Assembly (NCBI GenBank): GCA_015039365.1
Contig: WION01000001.1
Span: 806,001-870,000, forward strand
DNA: 64,000 bases
Origin: Amanita rubescens
Taxonomy: Eukaryota; Basidiomycota; Agaricomycetes; Agaricales; Amanitaceae
Reading direction: 5' to 3'
The notes under the pieces are model-generated. The model saw only the letters and a list, made by a program, of their open reading frames with translations, ran no database searches and was not told the origin of the DNA. Of this stretch, positions 47,522-58,582 are shown one piece after another (positions within the stretch are counted from its first letter, which is position 1; each line of letters starts with the position of its first letter). Position numbers and translations under genes: made by a program.

Positions 47522-49624
47522 ATGGCTCCCTCCCATGAGTCCCACGAGCACGGTTCACTCTACTTACCCCAGTATGGCTTTGGTCCCATCCTGGACTTCG
47601 CTGATCTCGTAGGATGCAATCAATTCCTCTTCCGTGTCTATACACCGAAGGAACGCTCGCCTTTTTTCGATGATACCGAGCCATTTTTCATCGCCCCGAA
47701 ATTCGACGAAAGATATCGGAACGTCACCCCGGGTGGATGGAAGGACTGGGGGTTGGATGGGAGAGCAGCCGTAGCTAATGCTACCTATGAAGATGTGGCG
47801 ACACATATGGGTTGGACGACAAGATCATCCTCCTCTTACATCTCCACCTCCTTCAGCCCGATGTGGTCCATCTGGGAAGCTGTTCGCAGGTATCACCACG
47901 GAGTCAAACAAGACGTCGAAATTGCAATTATTGATGCCCATGCTATCTCAGATAGGTCTGTTACTGCGGCATCTTTGCTAAGTAAAGCGACCTCTCAAGA
48001 GTATGTCCCGAGTCATCCCGTTCTTTCCGGATACGTTTACTTATAATATTTTAGACGTCACGAATCACATTGGAAGTGGTTTCGCTTCTCGCAAGAATCA
48101 CAAGCCGTTCTCGTTTATGGTGCCATTCCTGGTACTGCAGTCCTTGCATCTGTACCCCTAGCCGATGTCCTCCAAAATCTACCATCATATTTTCTCAAGC
48201 CATGCGTGGACGAAAGCAATCCTTTCCATAATCTGGCCTGGGATCACACTGAAAGAAAACCCAATTTCCGCCTATTTTGCCGTGACATGTCCAGCCGATT
48301 CCTTCGGCTTTCTTCTGAAGGTCGCTTGAGGGATGCGACTACAGGATCCGTAGAATTGGCAATTGAATTCTTGCGGCCATGGTTCCATCGCACAGTTACC
48401 AGCAACTCCGAGTTAGCGACTCTGAAGCTACTCACGCTGGCTTATATTATCGCCCAATGGCCTAGCCAGTGGTGGATACTGGAGCATTCGGAGATATGGG
48501 ATCTATCCTCCGGCATGGTCGATGCTATAGCCGGTGAATTGCATGAGAAAGGAAAATCTAAGGATATTGCCCACCTGCAAGAAGCAGTAGACGAACTCGA
48601 GCGCAATTTGTCAGTGTACGAAAACCAATTGCGGTATGCGCAATATCAGGCTGTCAAATATCACAGAATAGCTTCCTCTGCGAGCGAGAAAAGAACGGAA
48701 AAGGAGCCTGGTACACCACGACGCTCTGCTTATCTTCCAACACCCGATGCCTCTCCCGACAGAGGAATAACAGCCAGAACACGGAATTCGCTACCGGATT
48801 CCCCGTCCTTTATTGATAGAAACGCGTGTTCAAAGTCCCTTCTACCGTTACTGTCAGCTCTAGCGTCATCTGCCACTGCTGGAACCAGTAACCATCTGCC
48901 GCCATCTCCCAACAGAAGTAAAACGGATCCTTCGCAGGTTCCAGTGCTGCCTTCACCGCTACTGTCAGCCCCGGTTATAGTGTCATATCGTACTGCGGGT
49001 ACCAGTAGTCATTCGCCGACATCTCCTGATAGAAATGTGGTGGACCCCGCGGAGATTCAACTGCCGCCGTCACCACTACTGTCAGCCCCAGTTCTAATGT
49101 CTTCTGCTTCTGCAAGGACCAGTCGCCATTCGCCGACGTCTCCTGACACAAATGTGATGGATCCCGCGCGAATTCCACTGCCACCATCACCACTACTGTC
49201 AGCCTCGGTTCTAACGCCTTTTGCGTCGGCTGGGACCAGTCGCCATTCGACGACGTCTCCTGACACGAATGTCCTGGATCCCACGCAAATTCCGCTGCCG
49301 CCGTCACCACTACTATCAGCGCTAGCGTCGTCTGCTTCTGCTGGAACCAACAATCATTCACCCGACACAAATACAACGGACCCTACGCAGATTCCGCTTC
49401 CGCCGTCACCACTATCAACTAAACGTGAGCCACCTACAGGACCTGTACATCCATTACTGCCAACGTTACCAATCACACCCGTGTCATCCCCGAAGCGCAA
49501 GTACACGCCTCTCTTCGTAGAGGTGAGGAAACCAGAGATATATGGAGGGATCTTCCCGTCATACTCAGGCATTTCGCCTGTTAAGCTGTCGGCTTCTATA
49601 GATGATATCAAAGATGACGACTGA
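47522..49624 (+). CDS. DUF7587-like protein with ADP-ribosyltransferase-like motifs and a repeat-rich tail
   Basis: ATG at 47522 (MAPSHESHEHGSLYLPQYGF). The N-terminal domain has NQFLFRVYTPKERSPFFDD (47620-47680), WTTRSSSSYISTSFSPMWSI near 47815-47872, EIAIIDA, and after an intron (about 48001-48053) FSQESQAVLVYGAIPGTAV. Arg in FRVY, the STS strand and the Glu before AVLVYGAIP sit like the R-S-E triad of ADP-ribosyltransferase folds; this is my inference, and no activity is shown. The first part resembles DUF7587 proteins common in mushrooms. A helical region (SELATLKLLTLAYIIAQWPS) with a coiled coil (IAHLQEAVDELERNLSVYEN) follows. The tail holds about five copies of a Pro/Ser/Thr-rich 39-residue unit (PSPLLSAPVL...SPTSPDTN). 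The stop is at 49622-49624, inside the next reading frame. Confidence 0.65.
48832..49415. repeat. 117-bp tandem repeats within the DUF7587-like gene
   Basis: The motif CCRCCRTCACCACTACTGTC recurs at 117-bp spacing (for example the CTG-led copies at 49061 and 49178), giving a 39-residue unit with PSPLLSA, TS.HSPTSPD and DP..I.LP. Roughly five units are present; the first and last are diverged or shortened. The length is a multiple of three, so copy-number change would not break the frame. Confidence 0.85.
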
Positions 49625-50024
49625 CGATGCAACTGTGCTCGCAACACCGACCGAGGAAGATATGTCGTTTTTACGTCTCACATCTTCCGAAGCTACCTTG
49701 GACGAGATACCACCGATGGATGACAAGGAGGGCAAGGAGGCTGAAAAGGTCGATGCTACCGTTTTGCAGATTGACGATGATGCTGCGGCAGAGCTGAATG
49801 GTGTAGACTCATTGGACGATTACGAATGGATCTCTGAAGACGAGGTAGAGCATGACGACGTACCAAAGTTACCCGTCTTTGTGAAGGCAGCATCGTCCCT
49901 TGCCACTGGTTTTTTGGTTGGCGCGTTTATAAGCCTGTGTCTCTTTTCGCACAGGAGGACCATGCTACTGACTAGCAACGTGAACATCCAACTGGCACCT
50001 GATAACATTGACACAACAAGTTAA
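49602..50024 (+). CDS. Small acidic protein with a C-terminal membrane segment, overlapping the upstream gene
   Basis: The frame opens with two nearby ATGs at 49602 and 49614 (MISKMTTDDATVLA) and overlaps the end of the DUF7587-like gene by 23 or 11 bp in another frame. The product of about 140 residues is acidic (EIPPMDDKEGKEAEKVD; DDYEWISEDEVEHDDV) and carries one hydrophobic segment near the C-terminus (AASSLATGFLVGAFISLCLF) followed by SHRRTMLL, as in tail-anchored proteins. No homolog is recognised. It could be translated separately from a shared transcript, or the two frames may be one protein split by an indel. The stop is at 50022-50024. Confidence 0.45.
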   Translation: MISKMTTDDATVLATPTEEDMSFLRLTSSEATLDEIPPMDDKEGKEAEKVDATVLQIDDDAAAELNGVDSLDDYEWISEDEVEHDDVPKLPVFVKAASSLATGFLVGAFISLCLFSHRRTMLLTSNVNIQLAPDNIDTTS

Positions 50025-50174
50025 ATACAAGGCAAATCTGTACCATTCTTAACTTATTCTATCCTGTCGACATATGGTATTCGTGAAGTATGTGTATGAC
50101 TATATCCATGTTCATAGAAATTAGTACCACGCAACGACAACCAGATGAATTTCGGAAACCTCGCTGGTTATCTT

Positions 50175-51841
50175 TTATGGCATCACCCACTGCCTTTGAC
50201 GTTCTAGTTCCTTTGCTCGACGAGTCACTATCTCTTGGACTTGCGTTCCCCATATTTCTTTGGGATCTACGAAAGTACCGCTAGGGTCTCGAATAGGACT
50301 TCCAATGTTTTTCCTGCAGTCTTTGGAATCCATTACTACGCAATTCTCGATCGTGAGGGGACGTGACGCATCCCAATCGTACTAGCGTGGGCTTTGAGGG
50401 AACATCGTGGGGTGGGAGCACTGATTTGCCAAGGTGCACATCCTCTAAAATCAACGCTACATCATCTTCGTCGATCGGTAGTTTGCTAGACGTCATCGTC
50501 ATTAAATAACGTAACCAGCACGATATGTAGATCCTTACTTTAAAGGCAGTCCTGTGAATTTGGATTCCCTGACAAGTAAATCCCGCAGCAAGCCGCTCAT
50601 AGAGTTTCCTACGGTTCTTCGCCGACAAGGGATTGGGAATGGGTTTCCCTCCTAGCTCACAGCAGACGTATGAGGCTATGTTCAGACCGAAGATAGCTGG
50701 TAGGGGTCCTATAAATATGTTAGTAATGCCTATAACGTGGACTGTGGAAATCAAGCGCACCGAAGACGGGTAATATTCGAACCCTGAAATCATCAAACAC
50801 GCCCAGTTCCTTGACGTTCCCTTTCTGAAACTCCTCTTCTGGAAGTGGCAATAACTTCACGTCCCCAGGAACCTCAGTCGAGTATACAACAGGAATGCCG
50901 GATGAGACGCCTAACTGACGCAGGCGAACACGGACAGAACGAGCCAATGGGTCATATATAGTATCTGAGATGTCACTGATCTGTATCCTTGTCGGATCGC
51001 ATTTTGCGCCTGCACCCATTGAAGAAAAGACCTAGTGTAAACTTAGGTTATACAGATTAACTTTTAACAGATAATGACGAACCTTAATACCATGGTCATG
51101 GCAACATTTTAATAAATCTACCTTGGATTGGATATTATCGATTGCGTCTGCAGAAGAGAATTCATACTTGAAGCTTCAGAGGTCCAGAAAATTCGTACCA
51201 ACTACCCAGTCGGCGCCTTCGAGAAGCAGGTCACCGTCCTCCTTGCGCCAAATTTGGATTCTCGAAGTCGACATCGATGTGTACGCGATATTTTCCGCAG
51301 GGTTTTCTCAACACAGATGACTTTAGGCGTTCCGACGTCATTCAGACCAGCTGTAGCGTGCCGGTTGAGTGAGGACAAGGTGACGTAGTCAAAGTCCACC
51401 AGCCTAATCTTTGACACGCCTCTGGTGCGTAGCCATCAGAAATTTGTTTTATTGCGTTGTCTATACAAACGTACGATCTGACCAGCATCACGGCGGCCCA
51501 AGCTTCCTACTCCACCACAACCTACAACGACGACGGAAGCCTTTCCTTATTTTCGCCATAGCTTCCTCTCCGAAGAAGGAGTAATTCCGCGCTAGTTGTT
51601 CTCGTATCAGGCTCTCATCATAGTCGGTATTTTGTGTATCAGAAGTAAAATTTGGGAGCCCTTCATCTGCCGCAGCTTTTGCTAGCGCTTTCGACACCTC
51701 TTCGCCGAGCGCTTTCCTATTAACCCTTCTGGTATATGTGGAATATGCAGTGATCAAGGTGGCGGTTGCCAAAGAAGCTGTGATTGCGGCAAGAATGAGT
51801 TGAGTCTTATGTGAATGGATATGAAGTGCGTTCAGAGCCAT
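50175..51841 (-). CDS. tRNA threonylcarbamoyladenosine dehydratase (TcdA/Tcd1 type, ThiF/E1-like)
   Basis: Start at 51841 (MALNALHIHSHKTQLILAAI), with an N-terminal hydrophobic stretch as in the yeast Tcd proteins on the outer mitochondrial membrane. The E1-like core shows ASVVVVGCGGVGSWAAVMLV (about 51530-51480), SKIRLVDFDYVTLSSLNRHA (nucleotide-binding Asp and Arg), WVVDAIDNIQSKVDLLKCCH, SSMGAGAKCDPTRIQISDIS, DPLARSVRVRLRQLG and VVYSTEVPGDVKLLP. These are diagnostic for the enzyme that cyclises t6A37 to ct6A37 in tRNA with ATP. Near 50371-50380 the frame shifts by one base between TLVR and WDASRPLTIENCVVM, with no intron fitting, so an extra T is suspected. The C-terminus then runs to RAKELERQRQWVMP with a stop at 50175-50177. 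It diverges from the Nudix gene by 165 bp. Confidence 0.88.
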
Positions 51842-52006
51842 TTTGGGAGTGTGTCACACTTGTCACGCTCGACGAGCACTTTTTCTTGAATCTAACCACA
51901 ACTCGCCGTCGCTTTTCTCCTCGTCTCCCATCTGTCTACAGAGTTGTATTTCTGATCGTAAACCGTCTCCAATTCAGGGTATCCTGGTTACGTAATCACC
52001 GGCAGA

Positions 52007-53334
52007 ATGTCCCGAAAACCATTCTCATATCTGGATCTCGTTAATATCTGCGATAATGTGCACCTCAAGAATCCTATACCCTCTGCATCTCCTTATGATT
52101 CCGAAAAACTCATACCCCTACATCTTTCGGAGGATCCCGCAAGTCCTGCGATCGGTCTGTTGAGACCCATAATCGTCGAGAAACTGAAATTGGAAAACGT
52201 TCGGAGCCGGGAGCGTTCTACAGAGGAGCTGTGGTCCATTTCCGAGAAGCGCGTCAGCTTCCGTTCATGGCTCGACTCGCACGCCAAGCGTACGGAAGCT
52301 ATGAAAGAATTATGTGAACGCTGGCGAGACATCGAGCTTTTCCCGAACGTTTGCGGTCCTAAGAAATGGCGATCCGAGATGTATCCTGTCTACCGCAATC
52401 CTTTCGGTATTCGTGATCATCCTTCCACCAGCCTCAATGCCGAGCTAAACTTTGCCTTTGAGATGGAGCGTTCCGCCTGCGCCCTCTTCGGGATAGTCAC
52501 CTATGGTGTTCACATGTCTATGTACCAGGAAAGAGAGGTTGATGGTGCCAGACGCCTCTATTTATGGGTTCCTACCCGAGCAAGGAGCAAGTCTACGTAA
52601 GGATGATAACATCCTATTTATACCCGCTACGGTGACGGTATTGATTCATGGTAGATGGCCCGGCTATCTCGACAACACAGTAGCCGGTGGTATCCCGAGC
52701 GGACTATCGGCCTTTGAAGCACTCGTCAAGGAATGTATGGAGGAAGCAAGTATTGCAGACGACGTTGCACGGAAGCATGTAAAAGCTGTCGGGGCCATTA
52801 GCTACTTTTTCAGGTTAATGAACATCGTCACCTATGTTAGAACCATACTGAAACTGAAACCTTTTCTCTAGGACGTCAGCGGGATGGTTGCAACCAGAAG
52901 TCGAGTTTGTTTTCCGCATATTTCTTTGAGGGGCTGTAAGCTCATTCAGAGCAAGATTCGTATATGACCTCGTAATACCCCGCGATGCCGATGCCGCTTC
53001 ATATGCGCCTAAACCTCTGGATGGCGAGGTGGAGAAATTCGAAGTAAGCATTTGAAGCATATTGTTGCTTGCAAGTTTGAAACCAGCCATCAAATAGTTT
53101 TTAGATCAAGATGAAGTGTCCGTGAGATTAGGGGCAGGTCTTTTCAAGGCAAACTGTGCCATAGGTGATATATGTTAGCAAAATATCTGAGCAGGATACT
53201 GATGTTTTCTTTAGTCATCATTGACCTACTTATTCGGCGCGGCTACATAACCCCCGACAATGAAGCGGACTTCATGGAAATTCTAACTCGATTGCATGGA
53301 CGTTTTGATTATGATAGCTGGTAGTAGGTGAGGG
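52007..53334 (+). CDS. Nudix hydrolase with DUF4743 N-terminal domain (thiamine pyrophosphokinase-related type)
   Basis: ATG at 52007 starts MSRKPFSYLDLVNICDNVHL. The N-terminal DUF4743-like region has RSWLDSHAKRTEAMKELCER, YPVYRNPFG, MERSACALFGIVTYGVHMSM and LYLWVPTRARSKST. A GTAAGG intron then joins in phase to WPGYLDNTVAGGIPSGLSAF, EALVKECMEEASI (Nudix box, with Lys for the usual Arg), VGAISYFF, TSAGWLQPEVE, RFVYDLVIPRDADA and, after two further introns, FLDQDEVSVRLGAGLFKANC and VIIDLLIRRGYITPDN, with a stop at 53332-53334. Yeast YJR142W and plant relatives of this type hydrolyse diphosphates, including damaged thiamine diphosphates in reports on the family. All introns tested keep phase. 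Confidence 0.88.
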
Positions 53335-53490
53335 ATACATATAAGTCAAATTAGCGAATTTCGATCGTTCATTTTCTAGGACATCTACAGTTCCGATATA
53401 CCTTGTAGGATTAACGTCAATCTATCACACCTTGATTTCTGCCTCCAGGTCGTGGGACACTCCTGCATCAGATGGTGGACCCGATCAAGA

Positions 53491-54975
53491 TCCAGTTGTA
53501 CGTCAGTCCAGTCGGCGCATAATGCCGGGTTTATTCGCTTTTCCTATTGCCTGTGTTCACGCATTCATCGGACCTGGGTCACAAGCTTAACGGAAACCCA
53601 GATGACGGCATTTGGTTATCATTTGAGTGAGCTTTCACACGCTAGCCCAAAATATATCTCCGCAACTCCTCCTGTTCGGTTCTGTGAAATGAACCATTCC
53701 TGGTGTCTTGGTCCGCATATTAAAGGAATCAATCCTGGGGGGCGTCCCATTCCTGCCCCTCCCCATTGACCATCATGGTTTTCCTGATTACACCGATAGC
53801 ACGTTTCTTCAACAACACCTACATATTTACATGGGATGCATTATTGGAGTTGACCAATCAGGTATTGCCCAAGAGAAAGGAGGGTCATGTGGTGCCGGAG
53901 GGTCATCCAGGATTTGGCGGGATTTGGCCAGAATACATACCTCCGAAGGATGGAGATAGCCGCTGCTGTTGTCCAGGGCTTAACGCTTTTGCTAATCATG
54001 GTGCGGATTATAACACGTTCAGGCGACAACCCGGCTGATTAGGTTTACTCAAGGTTTGGTTCCTCGGGATGGCCGTAACATCTCTTTCAAAGAAGCGGGC
54101 CGACTATGCCACGACGTCTTTAACTTTTCTCCATCCTTCAGCTATTATACTGCCAATTTTGCCGCCACCGTATTGAACAAGAGTTACAGCAAGGATACCT
54201 TCGACCTGGAAGATCTCAGTTTGCACAACGGCATTGAACACGATGCATCTCTAACACGTAAGTTTACTACATACTCCCGGGCGTCGGTGCATAATCGGTG
54301 ATAACTAGGTCTTGACTATGCATTTGACAAGGGTCAGGGAAAACCACACCTTCCTTACATCCGTGAACTGCTCGATTCCGCTTCGGGGAAGGACAAGGAG
54401 GGAAATGTATTATTTACTATGGAAGACCTGGCCCGATTCAGCGCGAAGCGCCGCATTGATTCCCGTGCATCAAATCCGGAATTCAGTCTCGACCTCAACC
54501 ACAGAATGTTCGCGAGTGGAAAGTAAGCAGAGACTAATTTCATTTACTATCATCCGTCTCAATATCGTATAGCACCTGCACCTTTTTGTCTATCTTCGGC
54601 GGACGGCAAAAGGATATTGAAATCATACTGACGGAGGAGCGTATCCCGGAAGGATGGGAACCCAGAAACAGGAAGCAGTATGGGTTGACGCTTACAGCGT
54701 TTAATACTTCCGTGATTCCTCTCGAGTATCAAACAAGCGGACTGGTCAAGACTGGGGAAGCGAATGCTGTGAATCATGACCAGAACCAGGAGCAAAACTA
54801 GAACCAGACGAAATAAAGGTTGCACCTATTCATGTACTTACGTGACTTTATGCCTTTTACTGATCCTTGACGATACTTGTTGATGACTTGCTTTACGTAC
54901 CATATGGGTCAATGAAAAACGATGGAAATGAACTTTCAAACAAACAATACCTTTACCATATCTTTTGGTGTTACC
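53491..54975. repeat. Segmental duplication, copy A (heme-thiolate peroxidase and flanks)
   Basis: Similar to 60939-62414 in the same orientation, from TCCAGTTGTA through about 280 bp of upstream DNA, the whole peroxidase gene and about 170 bp of 3' flank (TTTATGCCTTTTACTGAT in both). Copies are about 7.4 kb apart. Confidence 0.85.
53775..54801 (+). CDS. Heme-thiolate peroxidase (chloroperoxidase/unspecific peroxygenase family), copy A
   Basis: ATG at 53775 gives MVFLITPIARFFNNTYIFTW, a hydrophobic N-terminus. The conserved core is GHVVPEGHPGFGGIWPEYIP, then GDSRCCCPGLNAFANHG with the Cys-Pro that supplies the heme thiolate. An in-phase intron (about 54003-54052) leads to LVPRDGRNISFKEAGR, FNFSPSFSYY and SLHNGIEHDASLT with the EHD acid-base motif. 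Further exons give LDYAFDKGQGKPHLPYIREL, DLARFSAKRRIDSRASNPEF, FLSIFGGRQKDIEIILTEER and IPEGWEPR, with a stop at 54799-54801. These enzymes use H2O2 to halogenate or oxygenate substrates. The catalytic motifs and reading frame are complete. No clear cleavable signal peptide is seen, as in many short HTPs. Confidence 0.85.
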
Positions 54976-55067
54976 TTCCTTGCAAGACCCCACTCAACTC
55001 CACTTCGGCCCGTCTTATTATTCCGTTCTCATATCTCAAGTAAAACCTAGTTCAACGTCGACGCGTC

Positions 55068-55430
55068 TCAACGTTGAGCTGCCATACACGCCCATTGACT
55101 ACGGGTTTGATAGGGACGCGGATCAGGGTGGAGAGCGCGTTTGATACCCGGAGCAAGGCACACGCCACTGTCGCTGAGGCATTGCTCGAATACGCCACCA
55201 GCACTGTAGTTGGCGGGCATGTTCCAGTAGCACTCTGTAACGTCGTAGATGCGTTGGCACCAAGTGGGTGCTATTGGGCCTAGTTTGCAGGCCCGGAAAC
55301 AGAACAGGCTGTCCGATACGCGATGGTGGTAGTGGAACGTGCTTACCGTCCACTCAGGCGTTTGTTCGAGTTGACCAAACGCGGTGGAAAAGGCCAACCC
55401 ACCAACCGGATTGCCTATTGGGGTGCAAGC
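55068..55430 (-). pseudogene. Fragment of a secreted Cys-rich protein (macrofage-activating-glycoprotein-like)
   Basis: A minus-strand frame reads CTPIGNPVGGLAFSTAFGQL, then TPEWTVSTFHYHH, CFRACKLGPIAPTWCQRIYD, CYWNMPANYSAGGVFEQCLS and APGIKRALHPD. The pattern C..C..GP.AP.WC..IYD...C...MP.NY is one I recall from mushroom extracellular glycoproteins annotated as macrofage activating glycoprotein. No upstream exons with a signal peptide were found; the frame breaks about 25 bases above the first Cys. It appears to be a 3' exon left behind. The remaining DNA from 54976 to 56155 holds only a 20-bp direct repeat (near 55748 and 55876) and no other gene. Confidence 0.4.
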
Positions 55431-56155
55431 GAGAGGCTATTAAGAATGACAAGATTGAAAACCGAGGTGCAGATCTTTATCGGTAACGAGTTTTGTTTAT
55501 AATTATCAATCGCCCCGTGGGGATCAAGCTATCTTATACGGACAGTGATCATATGCAATGAGGAGTCGAAAGGAGCGGACGTGGCCACCACTGACAAAGT
55601 CCAAAACAACGTACCTCTCCCTGACGGGTGCAATTGGATGAAAAAGTCTAATGGTTACTCACGCCAGCATCGCCTGCAGGGAAGATATGGCTAAGATAGG
55701 TATACTTCTATGCGCCAGATAACTTCTAATGAGTGACTCTGAGAAATTCGGATGTGCGCTGCCGCCAAAAAGGAAAGGAATGCCCGGAAAGGAAATGAGG
55801 ACGTGACATTTCGTGACGAAGTGACAGACAAGAACAATTTCATCTTGGTCTCCTTCTGACACAGTCGTGGTAATCGGATGTGCACTGCCGCCAAACATGT
55901 TGCTACACCCAGTATTGTGGGAGAAGACCACACATTTTTGGTCAGATTCTGTCAGAATGATTTTAGAACGACAGTGCGAAATCGCGGAAAATGGTTTCAT
56001 TCACCGCCACATTTGGTGATTTACGGTCACGGTTATTGATGCTGCAATGGCAACATCAACGTTCTCAACAATGTCCATTATGACCACCGGCCTCAGCAGC
56101 GCAGTAGATAAACCAGCAAATTTCGCTGCTCAATGTCTCATCAGTTCCTCGCAAG

Positions 56156-58029
56156 ATGTTTTCTGTCGATTACTACACTGCAGCTCTCGCAATCCCCGCT
56201 ATCGGTCTCCTCGCCCACTTTATTCCATGGCTCGTAGATCCTTGTGGTGTAAAGGGCCATCCGGGCCCCTTCCTCGCAAAGTTCTCGCATCTGTGGTTGG
56301 GCTATGTTAGCAAAATGGGACACCGCTCTGACAGCGTCCACAAAGCCCACCAAAAATACGGTGTGTATCCCTTTTCGAACACGTTATCTAGCTCGCTAAC
56401 TTGGTCGCGGAACTAGGCCCCATCGTTCGCATTGCCCCCAACCACATCTCCGTCGCTGACCCAGGAGGCCTTAAACTCCATCTACGGTCACGGAAATGGT
56501 GCTTTAAAGTCCGACTTTTATGATGCCTTCGTCTCTATAAGACGCGGTGTGTTCAACACGCGTGATCGCACTGAGCATACACGTAAACGCAAGATTATTT
56601 CGCACATCTTCTCCCAGAAGAATGTTCTCGAGTTTGAGCCCCATCTCAAGCGTCATGTTCATCAACTCATTAAGCGATGGGATCAGTTTTACGACCTCGC
56701 TCTCAAAGGCATGTCCGGAAATGATGGAGAAGGCGGATGGGAGGGCAGAGATGGACGACTTTATCTGAATGTTCTGCCCTGTAAGCTCTGGTTTCACGAC
56801 GCGTGGTTTACATAACTGATATAAGAGCCGTCATAGGGGTGAACTATCTGGCGTTTGACATCATCGGAGACCTCTCATTCGGAGCTCCATTTGGAATGTT
56901 AGAAACCGGCTAAAGATATCGCTATGGCCCCAAAACACCATGACAGCCAACAAGCCCTTATGAATTCCTACGGCAAACAGGAAATAGATTCGGACGTCTT
57001 CGGGCATTCCTGCTGTTGAGATCTTGAATGGCCGTGGTGACTTTTCCATGTGTATAGGTGTGCTGCCTCCCTCTTGGAGGCCGATCGTGAGCAAACTTCC
57101 TGGATACCGATTTGGAACCGACTGTGTTCGGTACTTGGCTGGCATATCTATTATGGCTGTTGCGAAGCGATTGGCAAACCCCACCGATCGTAACGATTTG
57201 CTCAGCAAACTGCAGAACGGTCGCGACGACGAAGGCAAGCCTTTGGGTGCGGAAGAACTGACAGCTGAAGCTCAAACATTCCTAATTGCCGGCTCGGATA
57301 GCAGTGCAAAGTAAGTTCAAACAGTAACATGCTGCACCTATACTTACGCTGTCCTAGCTCAATTACCGCTATTATCTATCACATTGCCAGCAATCCTCGC
57401 GTCCAGGAGAAACTCCAGAAGGAATTGGATGACCACCTTGAAGCGGAAGACGATGTTGTCGCACCCGCTGATCAGGTCAAACTCCTTCCTTATCTCGACG
57501 CTTGCGTCAACGAAGCTCTCCGTGTCCACACCACTTCTGGCATTGGCCTTCCCCGTGTGGCTCCAAAGGGCGGCTTGACGGTGTCGGGTCAACACTTCGT
57601 CGAAGGTACCATTCTTAGCGTGCCCAGCTACACCATCCATCGCGATGTCAATGTCTGGGGCGAAGATGTCGAGGTTTTCCGACCCGAACGGTGGTTCGAG
57701 CGTGACCAGAGTGCTATGCAGAAGACGCTCAACACCTTTTCTGTTGGTCCAAGGTAAGCAAGATCTTGTTCACTGAGCTTGCGGCCATTTTTCTGACCGT
57801 TGGACGTAGGGCTTGCGTGGGTCGTAATCTGGCCATGATGGAGATGCGCATTGTTACTGCTTCGCTTTTCCGCCGGTATAGTTTTGTTCTTGAGCGACCT
57901 GATGAACAGGTTAGTGTCCGTCAGGAACCGAGGAGCTTGTGTCTAACCTGTCACGCTTAGGTCGAAGTATGGGAGGGATTTTTAAGGAAGCTGGTCGCTT
58001 GCAGACTTGGCATTAAGCGACGTGATTGA
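56156..58029 (+). CDS. Cytochrome P450, CYP53-like (benzoate para-hydroxylase type)
   Basis: ATG at 56156 (MFSVDYYTAALAIPAIGLLA) starts a membrane anchor followed by HFIPWLVDPCGVKGHPGPFL. Conserved parts include KYGPIVRIAPNHISVADP, YGHGNGALKSDFYDAFVSIR, FNTRDRTEHTRKRKIISHIF, NYLAFDIIGDLSFGAPFGML, the I helix AEAQTFLIAGSDSSA, ExxR in NEALRVHTTSG, and the heme loop FSVGPRACVGRNLAMMEM across an intron at about 57754-57808. The sequence is close to what I recall of fungal CYP53 enzymes, which 4-hydroxylate benzoate and detoxify wood-derived aromatics on the ER. The stop is at 58027-58029. Three one-base insertions appear to break the frame: 56461-56470 (ADP to EALNSIYG), 56908-56915 (ETG to KDIAMAP) and 56998-57010 (before PAVEILNGRGD). 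Pseudogene or assembly error. Confidence 0.8.
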
Positions 58030-58382
58030 CTTTGAATCTCGCATTTACTCGTCTATTGGTCATACCTATTTATATTGTTTTGATGGTGATGGAAATGGTG
58101 TTACTCTACGACCGATGTTTATTAGAATTAGATGTTATGCACTGAGCACTCAATGACAACTGTTTTCTTAGCAATGTCGCGCGATCGTCATGAATTACGC
58201 ATATGAATTGATTCGTACACAAGGTGCAGTACATGTTACTCAGAGTGGAAAGCTTGACAGTTTGTTCACTGCTTGCCTCTCCCACTGTAGAATGTGACGA
58301 GTGGTAGCGGTCTATTCCTAGGCCTATACTGCATATTTATGCCGACCGAATCCTTTTTGACGTGCAAAGTATCGAGGGATGG

Positions 58383-58582
58383 TAACATTAACATGCGAAC
58401 GGAGAAAAGATTGTCAAGCCATTGTCAACCAAGTAACATTTAAAAGGACTGAATCTCGCATTCACTTTCTACGCTCTAGTCCACACCAGGTGGCGCATCC
58501 GACAAAAGGTTCTAAACGTATACGGCGATGATTACGTAGTTTGCACATAGGAATGGGCATGTGGCAAGTTCGTCAGACGAGG
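58383..58582. repeat. 3' end and flank of the casein-kinase gene, duplicated at 62529-62698
   Basis: Shares TAACATTAACATGCGAAC, GCATCCGACAAAAGGTTCTA and CAAGTTCGTCAGACGAGG with 62529-62698 in the same orientation. It includes the last three codons of the kinase gene. The DNA between the P450 stop (58029) and here holds no recognised gene. Confidence 0.8.

Noticed and set aside
48975..49376. Minus-strand frame with internal repeats opposite the DUF7587-like gene
   Set aside because: The repeats come from the 117-bp array; the plus-strand frame is continuous with a conserved N-terminal domain.
53998..54054. Apparent frameshift in peroxidase copy A after NHGADYNTF
   Set aside because: A GTGCGG...CAAG intron at about 54003-54052 joins NHG to LVPRDGRN in phase, and the same intron fits copy B.
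55659..56000. Minus-strand frames with repeated GGSAHP
   Set aside because: They come from a 20-bp direct repeat in noncoding DNA; no start, introns or homology.
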